Assembly: GCF_001949145.1 (NCBI RefSeq)
Contig: NW_019091491.1
Location: 1,321,045-1,385,044 of the forward strand
Reading direction: 5' to 3'
DNA from: Acanthaster planci
Lineage: Eukaryota > Echinodermata > Asteroidea > Valvatida > Acanthasteridae
Length of the DNA: 64,000 nt
Under the pieces are notes generated by a model, which saw only the letters and a program-made list of their open reading frames with translations, was not told the origin of the DNA and ran no database searches. Both the position numbers and the translations under genes were made by a program. Position 1 is the stretch's first letter. Each line of letters opens with the position of its first letter. This document shows positions 57,610 to 64,000 of this stretch, one piece after another.

Positions 57610-58689
57610 ATGGGAGCAGACTTTAGTAGTTTAACAATTTTAGTCAACAAAGAAAATTTCTTTTCAGCCGAGTTTCCAAATTTAACGCAGCGTATAAATT
57701 ACCGAAAGTAACCACCGATGAAACCGTCAATCGCTGGGTGACCTATCCAATTTCGTTTTATCAAAATCAATTTAATTTTGCGGTCTATTGCGCGACGACG
57801 GCCTGCGGCGTGGGTTTTGATTTGCTGTCCGACCCCAATCCATACGTGTCGGCTTTATTTACTTTTCATGTATATTACACCATACGAAAAATATTTTACG
57901 ACTGCGTGATGCCCATTTCGAACGACGACGTATTTGATGCGTTGCACAATAATTAAGACCATTGGACTTTTACGGACACATGCCTTTTATACGGCGTCGA
58001 TCCGAATAAATCGTATAAAAAACTTGCGACGCTTTGTCAAACGGATTAGGTACCACTTATTATTACGACAACGGTTACGTACCTGTTCCAGGTAAAAACT
58101 ATGACGGACACGATACTTGTGACCAACGGTAAATACGCGGATCTACTTGCATGGACTTTGGCTGGGCTAAACCACTTAAAGGCTCGGGGCACGCGAGGAC
58201 CTACACGGTCAACTGGATTTCACAGTCGGACGCGGTCACTTTGGCCTGGTGGGATCGTTCCTAAAAAGTTTAGGTTAACAGAAGTGGGAATCACCAAGGT
58301 AAACGAATCAATTCGAGCTTACGTATACGCGTTACTCGGGGCACAAGCACAAACTAAGACTAGCGTTTTAGCCGCTGGCGATCGTGGAATCTTTACTTAA
58401 TTCGGACTCCGATCTCGAACAGTCGATTGACCAGTTTCAAGATTCGTTGCAATATGCAAACACGCCTTGAAACTTTGTAGTCGCCCCGGGGTTATACCTA
58501 GTGCCGTCAGATATGGACTTATGCATCGACACTTTTGAGGGTTATAACAATAATTTTCAAATTGCGACTGAGGATATGAAGACTGGTTACGTACCGAGTT
58601 TCAATTTGGGAGAAAGCCCCGAAGCGAGCGAACCAGAACTGTTACCAAACCAAAGCAGCTTCAACAACCAAAAGAGAAAAACCCTTTAG
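57610..58689 (+). pseudogene. Conserved hypothetical protein of the TIR element (several frameshifts)
   Basis: ATG 57,610 (after tatacaataa) reads MGADFSSLTILVNKENFF to a stop near 57,708. Overlapping frames continue at 57,738-57,956 (YPISFYQNQFNFAVYC), 58,101-58,400 (SIRAYVYALLGAQAQTKT) and 58,501-58,689 (PSDMDLCIDTFEGYNN). About 350 residues. I have the impression that this family is common as uncharacterised proteins in marine invertebrate genomes, which would fit a widespread element. Role unknown. Last gene of the left block, ending before a hairpin. Confidence 0.5.
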
Positions 58690-58762
58690 ACGTACACAAC
58701 GGAGAAAAACTTCTTTAAAGTTTTCACTTAGAGTAGACGAAAAAGTAACAGGCATAACAAAC

Positions 58763-58790
58763 CGCTTGTTCTCCACGTGGAAAACAAGCG
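58763..58790. terminator. Hairpin between convergent gene blocks
   Basis: Near-perfect 28-base palindrome (cgcttgttctccacgtgg followed by aaaacaagcg), trailed by tttttt. It lies between the plus gene ending at 58,689 and the minus gene ending at 58,993, so it can serve as a bidirectional 3'-end signal. Confidence 0.7.
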
Positions 58791-58992
58791 TTTTTTGCCT
58801 TTTATAAAACGATTTACGTTTTTTTATACAAAAGTCAAAATTATATAAAACCAATCGCTAAAAACAAAGTCCACACGTGCTCTACCATCCAACCGCTTCA
58901 CTTGCCACGTTGAATATCCAACTTAAAACGCCAACAATGATTCCAGGCAATGCTGCGAGCGCTTTCAACCCGAGTTTCTTCAATACATTGGC

Positions 58993-59379
58993 CTAATTCC
59001 GCAGTTGACACTTTATCCAATCGGTTACACCACCTTTGGAAGGAGGAGCTGGCATGGGTTCTGGCGTTGCTTTAGGTTCAGGCTTAGATGCAGCCCTGAT
59101 GCTTTTAATTCTCTCGCGGAGTGTCAAATCTGAATCCATCACAGCCGTAATCGTTTCTTTAATTCGATTGATTTGCGAACGAATTTTATCCGTTTTTCTA
59201 TTTATAATTTCCAATCTCCCGGTTCTCTCGATTTTGAAATCGTTTACTTGCCCCAGTGTTCTTCGCTTATCGTCTAACCGATCTAATTTACCCTGATTTA
59301 AAATGAATGCCCCTTTGGTGGTTTGTGACGACTCGTCTAAAAGGGCTAACTCGCGATAGTTTGATCCTTCTGTTTGCAC
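58993..59379 (-). CDS. Coiled-coil protein or C-terminal part of the preceding frame
   Basis: 128-residue frame starting at GTG 59,379, open without a stop to 58,993. A long charged coiled coil (FILNQGKLDRLDDKRRTL, KTDKIRSQINRIKETI) is followed by a proline/alanine-rich linker and a short basic end. It begins only a few bases after the stop of the preceding frame and has no ATG at its start. It may therefore be the C-terminus of the gene at 59,383-59,999, cut off by a mutation. Confidence 0.45.
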   Translation of the reverse strand: MQTEGSNYRELALLDESSQTTKGAFILNQGKLDRLDDKRRTLGQVNDFKIERTGRLEIINRKTDKIRSQINRIKETITAVMDSDLTLRERIKSIRAASKPEPKATPEPMPAPPSKGGVTDWIKCQLRN

Positions 59380-59382
59380 AAA

Positions 59383-59999
59383 TTAATTTCCGATGAAACC
59401 TGTTTGAACTTCTTTATTTTCTCCGATCAGATCTTGGACAATTTCGCTAACTCGATCTGCAGCTGCGGGTAATCCATTTAGCTCGATTTGTTCCGGTAGA
59501 ATCGTTTTTAAACTCTGGCTCGCCCAGGCTACTTTTTTGCCGTAATCACGAAATCTTAGAACGTTTTGAACAAAACCCGTCCCGCCATATCTAGCCTCTT
59601 TTGCGTTGGCGGCAATCACATCGAGAGTTACAAATTGACCAACTTGCTTTTTACTCGTTAGTAGTACTTCCCGTTTGGCCCTCTTTCCCCACCTTTAAAA
59701 AATAGCCCTTTATTTTCTCGATATTCAAATAAATTGTAATTTGGGTCATTCAGTATATCTGTTCTACCCATGTCGCGATAATTTTCGTAAAATTTATCAA
59801 ATTTTGGATTAGTTACCTCTGGGCCTAAATATGGTTTGGGATTTAAGAACAATTTCGGTCTAACCGACGTTGTCGTCGTTTCTAATCCAACCGTGCCGCT
59901 GGTATCGATGGTATCCTTTAACTCTTCTTCTTCTTCTTTTCCTTCTTCTTATTTCGGTGGTGTCGTAAAATCGTCTAGTTCAAATTCTCCTTTGACCAT
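59383..59999 (-). pseudogene. Hypothetical protein of the TIR element (stop + frameshift)
   Basis: ATG 59,999 reads MVKGEFELDDFTTPPK, then TAA at 59,951-59,949. The same frame continues through a glutamate run (from ctt repeats at 59,922-59,950) to FLNPKPYLGPEVTNPKF and GGERGPNGKYY, stopping at 59,658. A -1/+1 shift leads into the frame ending at 59,383 (AANAKEARYGGTG, FRDYGKKVAWASQSLK). About 205 residues if undamaged. No family recognised. Confidence 0.45.
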
Positions 60000-60025
60000 T
60001 TTACTTTAACTTTAAAATAAACGAT

Positions 60026-60275
60026 TTAAAAACTACTATAAGCGGTCGGTAGGCTCGCGGGCAATATACCTTGCGCCACTAGCCAACCGTGGGTCGCCAA
60101 TGCACCGCTTGACACCGCGGTCAATTTTAACGTGTCTTCGATAGATAATTTATTTAAATCAGGTGGTTTGATTTTAAATACCTTGCTCGATAGCATAGCG
60201 TAACCTATGGAAATCGCTGAAACTACAGCGCCGTGTTGGCAATTCCGTTTACTCGATTGATTTAGCGTTACTCAT
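60026..60275 (-). pseudogene. Small hydrophobic protein (frameshifted)
   Basis: ATG 60,275 after TATATTA (minus strand) reads MSNAKSIE and stops. A shifted frame continues GAVVSAISIGYAMLSSKVFK, then LKLTAVSSGALATHGWLVAQ, ending at 60,026. Two moderately hydrophobic segments suggest a small membrane protein. Confidence 0.4.
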
Positions 60276-60390
60276 TTCTAATATAAGGAGTTTTTAATAT
60301 TATTCCATGTCTAGCATTTCGGGCCGCTCGCTATGTTCTCTTTTTGGTTGAACAATTGGTTGGGCCGTTTCAACTTTCATAGGCGTTGAT

Positions 60391-60570
60391 TTATTTTTTC
60401 CAAATTAAATATACCGCGACCGCACCAATCACTAAGCCACCCAGGATTAAATTTCTGTTTTCTACAGCCGTTTTATAAGTTGTATTTTCTGATCTCTGTT
60501 CACTCGGTTCACTAGCTTCGCCTAATTTCATTTTAGCCAACTGCTGCTTCATCTCTCTAATTTCTTGCAT
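60391..60570 (-). CDS. Small tail-anchored membrane protein
   Basis: Intact 59-residue frame from ATG 60,570: MQEIREMKQQLAKMKLGE (helical), a Ser/Glu-rich linker, then the membrane helix NLILGGLVIGAVAVYLIW ending in KK at the C-terminus. The topology is that of a C-tail-anchored protein. Similar layouts occur at 62,282-62,490 and in the short proteins of the right plus block, so the element codes several such proteins. Confidence 0.55.
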   Translation of the reverse strand: MQEIREMKQQLAKMKLGEASEPSEQRSENTTYKTAVENRNLILGGLVIGAVAVYLIWKK

Positions 60571-60590
60571 TGTTCCACCCGCCTCGGATT

Positions 60591-61030
60591 TTAGCTTTCG
60601 TTACCGTCTGAATTTGAAATTTTATCGGGCTGGTTGGTGCTGGCGTTGGTGCTGAGGTCACTTCGTGCGGGCTCACTTTGTTCAGGCTCACTTCCTTCGC
60701 TTATATAGTTGTTGACATCTTTTATAATAGAAGCATTTTTATTTATCGATAGATGCTTAGTCGTAATTAACGTAGCTGCGTATTTATAACAAATTTCACT
60801 AAGTAGGTGCCCCATCGTCTGACTAATAATCGATTCGTCGTTTAAATCTTTTGTTAGCACTTCTTCTGATTTTAAGTTGATGTTAAACTCAAAAATTCGA
60901 CCTGGGCTGCAGTTCCGAGTAAACGTTCGTATAAACTTAGAATCGCGTTACCTAATGTAATAATTACGATAGATTCAAACGCAAATATGTATTCGGTTTC
61001 TAATAAATTTACTATCCAATTTGTTTTCCG
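60591..61030 (-). pseudogene. Hypothetical protein with acidic repeat tail (frameshifted)
   Basis: The frame at 60,860-60,591 reads NDESIISQTMGHLLSEIC and ends in a Ser/Glu/Pro repeat (EGSEPEQSEPARSD). Upstream in another frame lies a hydrophobic stretch (YIFAFESIVIITLGNAILSL) at about 60,900-61,010. Probably one gene of about 140 residues with an N-terminal hydrophobic part. Function unknown. Confidence 0.35.
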
Positions 61031-62230
61031 CTAACAGTTTTACCCACGATCAAAGCGCAACGTACATCGTCAACGGACCCGCGGTCTCTGCCTCGTGCTC
61101 CATTTGAATCGATATATCTTTGCCGCCGCCGAGTGGTCTACCTGACCGTGAGCCGAGTTATCGTTGGAACTTCTGAAATCTAGCCACAAGCCATATTTAT
61201 CTTTCAAATAGTCAGCCATATCAATTCCGGTTAAATTTAAATCTCTCACCATCGCTCTTGCCGATTCCGTATCCGAGTCACCGAAGCACTTACTAATTTT
61301 GCTCCAATGTTGATACTCAAACAGTCTCTGCGAATAAAGTTGATTTAGCTTACCATCAACCGTGACGACCGTTTTACTGATATGATTGTAAAATCTCTGC
61401 AGGTTTTTAATAGCCGGGTTTCTAAATAAAATCAAAACGCCTTTTAAGCTCTTGATCGTTTGGTCAATGCTAATATTCCATAACGTGTCTGATTTATTGA
61501 CCTTTTTTTTCCCCACGAGTGTACCCTGTCAAATAGATAATAAACGGGTCCCTTATGCTTGCTCCTCAAAGCCTGCGCCAGATCTCGGTTCGTGACGACT
61601 TCGTATTCCAAAATCAAATCCAAAATTGAGTACTCGGCCGCGGTGTCTGAGAGTTAACCACTTTCTCATGGCCGTATCAATTGATACGTAAGGGGCTCTT
61701 TAAATCCCGACGGGTAAAAAGGGGAATGATCCGTCAACACCGGCGTGTCTAAAGGAATTGCGTATCGATTTTTGAAAGCGTCGGCAATTGCTTTATCCTT
61801 GCCGTTGTTCAAAGCAGCATTATCATCGCCAGCCCTAGACGCAACTTTGCCACGTTTTCTTTTTCCAAACCAAAGTACGCCATATTTTTCGTCTGCGACA
61901 GAGGTAGCCAGTTGTCCTTAAAATTATGAAAGACAGCTGCATCTCAGTAGCTTACGATTTTATTTTCCTGTAGACTCACGTTTATTTCTGAAACCAAGTT
62001 TCTCGCCAGGTTGCTATACATGGTACGGTTATCATCTGAGGCTCCGTCTAGATCGAGTTTAAAAGCCAGTTTGGCGGTAACGGGTACAAATACGTCGTCC
62101 ATGCCTGAACCGGGTATCTTACGTTTAACGTGTGACCCGCGGCTATCGTACTCGGGTTACGGGTAATGGTTCCTTCGCGTCTTTCGCCTTTGATCGCGCA
62201 AGGCACTTTAAGCCTGCGACTCGAGTTTAC
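61030..62230 (-). pseudogene. Largest protein of the minus block, capsid-candidate (many breaks)
   Basis: Open segments in sequence: about 62,215-62,120; 62,102-61,948 (MDDVFVPVTAKLAFKLDL, then YSNLARNLVSEIN); short fragments to 61,600; and 61,516-61,070 (SDTLWNISIDQTIKSLKG, YSQRLFEYQHW, KYGLWLDFRSSNDN). A continuation in another frame runs to about 61,030 (ISIQMEHEAETAGPL). Roughly 400 residues, beta-rich in look, without signal peptide or membrane helix. It is the largest product of the element and so the best candidate for a major structural protein, but no capsid fold can be shown without structure prediction. Confidence 0.4.
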
Positions 62231-62281
62231 TTTTTAGTGTATTGATGGGAGATATTAGTTTTATCTTATACGATTTTTATT

Positions 62282-62490
62282 TTACCGAAATATTTTAAAG
62301 AGGAAACAAAAGGCGATTAACGTTAAAACCGCTACGAAAAATAGATCTTTGTATTGCTTTCTAAACGTTTCACCTAGGATTTCTAAAACCATATCGCCAA
62401 CGTGATCGACATCGGCACGCATGTCACCCAGGATTTGCTCGATGTTGCTTAGGTCAGCTTGATAGTTGATCTGTAATTTCGCTATTCATT
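62282..62490 (-). pseudogene. Small tail-anchored membrane protein (frameshifted start)
   Basis: ATG 62,490 reads MNSEITDQLSS and stops. The adjoining frame reads a helix (SNIEQILGDMRADVDHVG) and ends with a membrane segment (LFFVAVLTLIAFCFLFKI), stopping at 62,282. Divergent from the plus gene at 62,511, with only 20 bp between the start codons. Confidence 0.45.
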
Positions 62491-62510
62491 TAATTTACTT
62501 ATTTTAAAAA

Positions 62511-62799
62511 TGGCCAGTGCTTTTATGATGGTTGGAGGAGCTATAGTAAACGTCGTGGCATTCACGGTTCAAATTTTTTATTTAGCAGTTTATCAAAAAG
62601 TAAAGTCGACGAAGAACAAAAGCGTCACGACCTTGCGTTAGAGCTATTGGCGCAAGCGAAGGAATCATGGGAACAAAACCGCGTACACATGCTAGATTTT
62701 CTGAACGAACGAATACGACAAGAACGCACGAGTCAGCAAACATTTGTAAACGTGGACAAAGAGTTACAAGCTTACAGCGAATTGACCGGTAAAATATAA
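62511..62799 (+). pseudogene. Short protein with N-terminal hydrophobic segment and coiled coil (frameshifted)
   Basis: ATG 62,511 reads MASAFMMVGGAIVNVVAF, with a hydrophobic N-terminus. A shift at about 62,570 leads to a charged helix (KVDEEQKRHDLALELLAQ) ending at TAA 62,797-62,799. This stop overlaps the next ATG (TAATG), suggesting coupled reading or simply tight packing. Confidence 0.45.
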
Positions 62800-63047
62800 T
62801 GCCAGTACCACCAGAACCTAAATTGTCCGATTTTTACGCGCCTACCGAGGATCAAAAATTTCGTGAGTTTGTCAGGATTTTAGGAGGGACAGCTTTAGTT
62901 GGTTTCTTAGCTTATCGATTGTGTAACTTTATTTTAAAATGGAAGAAACTTTTAACAAATGTTTTACAGCCCGCAAGGCTTCTGGCAAGGAGAAAGCGCC
63001 GTCGATTATCTACACGAAAAGACCGGTGCGGACAAATCAGTTATTAG
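62799..63047 (+). CDS. Short membrane protein overlapping the integrase start
   Basis: ATG 62,799 reads MPVPPEPKLSDFYAPTED, then a membrane helix (ILGGTALVGFLAYRLCNFIL) followed by basic residues. The frame runs on to 63,047 but overlaps the integrase (start 62,959) in another frame, and the last 30 residues look like read-through of the integrase gene. The natural end may have been lost. Confidence 0.45.
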   Translation: MPVPPEPKLSDFYAPTEDQKFREFVRILGGTALVGFLAYRLCNFILKWKKLLTNVLQPARLLARRKRRRLSTRKDRCGQISY

Positions 63048-63831
63048 AAACTGGCTAAAAAAACAGGCCATTTGACAAATATATTTACCCGCACCTGCGT
63101 ACGTACCGAGACCAATGACTATGCAATTAGAATCGGTCGAACCAAACGAAGCGCATGAAATGGATATATTATATTTACCCTGGGACCGCGTTAAAGAAAA
63201 ACGTTTAAATACGCTGGTTTGCGGTATAAAGAAGCAGAACCATTGACCAGTAAAACCGCCGAGCAAGTGAGGGTAGCGATCAAACAAATTTACGAGCGAT
63301 CACCTCTGACTTGGCCCAAATTCATAATGGTAGACTAGGGATCTAAATTTAAAGGCGAGTTTAAAAAGTTAATGACAAAAAATAAAATAGAAATTCAAGT
63401 GGGCGAGCCGGGTGTTCATAGGTCGCAGGGGATTGTGGAAAGGTTTAACTGCACATTGGCCGAGCATTTAGTCGGCCATCAATACGCTCAAGAAATGTTA
63501 AACGTTGGTGAGCGAAACGTAGAATGGGTAGAACGTTTGCCCCAGGTCGTGAAATCGTTAAACGAGGAAAACACGCGTTTAATTGATGCTGTTCCTGCAG
63601 AAGCCGTCAAATTAAACCGAGTGAAACAAGTACCTAGTGTACCTGTTAAAAGCGCGTCGCGTGAATTACCTCCAGACGTGGTCGTTCGGTATTTATATAG
63701 TCCGGGGTAAAAGGGTAAAGACGGGTCCCACTTTATATTATTTATTAAACGGGCCAAATAGGAGTTTTGTCAGAGAGGAACTTCAAGTCGTACCCGGAAA
63801 TACAGAATTACCGCCCGAGAAAGCTTTTTAA
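62959..63831 (+). pseudogene. DDE integrase of the TIR element (broken)
   Basis: ATG 62,959 starts MFYSPQGFWQGESAVDYL, an N-terminal helical region. A TGA at 63,073-63,075 interrupts. The core has the first Asp in HEMDILYLPW (63,163-63,165). After a frameshift near 63,220 comes the second Asp in FIMVD (63,333-63,335), followed directly by TAG. The Glu is in GIVERFN (63,438-63,440). The 34 codons between second Asp and Glu fit a retroviral-type integrase (rve) fold. A C-terminal region (PPDVVVRYLY, then after another shift GPNRSFVREELQVVP) ends at 63,829-63,831, three bases before the right TIR. The enzyme would insert the element's ends into host DNA. Polinton/Ginger/gypsy-type integrases are the nearest relatives by motif. 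Confidence 0.85.
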
Positions 63832-63834
63832 ACG

Positions 63835-63953
63835 TAACGGGCAAGTCGAGACTTGTAGTGAGGGGAAGTCCCTTTTTTGTTTGAGAGTCACAGGGTAGGT
63901 TGTTTGTGCGATCGGTACTGGACGGTGCACGTCACGAGTTGTTTACAGAAAGT
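63835..63953 (-). repeat. Right terminal inverted repeat
   Basis: Reverse complement of the left TIR at 53,741-53,857. A further weak match outward (agtat at 53,636-53,640 against atact at 63,983-63,987) may mark the true ends, but no convincing target-site duplication could be read. Confidence 0.85.
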
Positions 63954-64000
63954 TCGCCAAGGTTGAAAGGTTGTGGAAAAAAATACTCTGTTTGCTTAAT

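Larger units (their letters stand above)
53741..63953. mobile_element. Virus-like TIR element of about 10.2 kb with integrase
   Basis: Bounded by inverted repeats at 53,741-53,857 and 63,835-63,953. Inside lie three gene blocks: plus 53,900-58,689, minus 58,993-62,490, plus 62,511-63,831. Intergenic spaces are tiny; divergent starts at 62,490/62,511 are 20 bp apart and a TAATG stop/start overlap lies at 62,797-62,801. TATA-like motifs sit just before start codons. Hairpins follow genes. A DDE integrase lies against the right TIR. This is the plan of integrase-bearing, double-stranded-DNA virus-like elements (Maverick/Polinton, polinton-like viruses). It is shorter than Polintons (15-20 kb), and no type-B DNA polymerase, packaging ATPase or maturation protease was recognised. 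Nearly every larger gene is broken, so this copy is a fossil. True termini may extend a few tens of bases outside the recognised TIR. Confidence 0.85.

Noticed and set aside
53741-63953. Type-B DNA polymerase, packaging ATPase or adenain-like protease in the TIR element
   Set aside because: No stretch long enough for a polymerase and no recognisable Walker A or polymerase motif in any frame I read.
1-64000. tRNA or rRNA genes, CRISPR arrays, bacterial operons
   Set aside because: Looked for T-loop ggttcga motifs and regular spaced repeats; none convincing. Introns and transposons mark the DNA as animal nuclear.

Overview
This window looks like animal nuclear DNA, most likely from a marine invertebrate deuterostome (echinoderm, hemichordate or amphioxus). 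That guess rests on SRCR+LDLa modular exons with phase-1 borders, single-exon or two-exon rhodopsin-class GPCRs, GT-AG introns and a dense mix of DNA and retro-transposon relics. The species cannot be named from the sequence. The window contains one assembly gap of 476 N (21,490-21,965).

Layout. 1-5.1 kb: the 3' part of a secreted or membrane scavenger-receptor-like gene on the + strand (LDLa-SRCR-LDLa-SRCR-LDLa-LDLa exons), built by tandem duplication of a unit of about 1.75 kb. 7.3-9.1 kb: an intact neuropeptide-receptor-like GPCR with an unusual TM7 motif. 9.1-16 kb: mostly non-coding, with a candidate signal-peptide exon (minus strand, 11.2-11.4 kb) and a 312-bp Tc1/mariner-type MITE (12.1-12.4 kb). 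16.2-17.2 kb: a 5'-truncated LINE reverse transcriptase. 17.2-23.9 kb and 36.2-44.0 kb: two arms of a large diverged inverted duplication. Each carries a copy of the same amine-receptor-like GPCR. The right copy (37.2-39.2 kb, minus) is intact with two exons; the left copy (19.1-23.0 kb, plus) is a pseudogene whose intron has been filled by an orientation-switching minisatellite that also contains the gap. The 12-kb spacer holds a broken Ty3/gypsy element (24.7-29.7 kb, minus), remains of an Ig-domain/transmembrane gene (29.7-30.7 kb, minus), and a degraded Mutator-like transposase (32.0-33.7 kb, minus) between two direct repeats. 47.0-49.4 kb: a tyrosine-recombinase + SGNH-hydrolase relic (Ngaro/DIRS type) followed by a piggyBac relic. 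50.3-50.6 kb: a SINE-like retroposon with A-tail and clear target-site duplication.

53.7-64.0 kb is the most striking part. It is a virus-like mobile element of about 10.2 kb, bounded by terminal inverted repeats (about 117 bp, 53,741-53,857 and 63,835-63,953). It is packed with short genes in three blocks (+, then -, then +), with TATATAAT-like motifs a few bases before start codons and hairpins behind genes. It carries a DDE integrase at the right end, a zinc-ribbon/TFIIB-like protein, a cysteine-array protein, several small tail-anchored membrane proteins and larger proteins of unknown role. No DNA polymerase was seen. All larger genes are frameshifted or interrupted, so this copy is a fossil. 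Its organisation recalls Maverick/Polinton-like or virophage-like elements, but size and content do not match the usual type.
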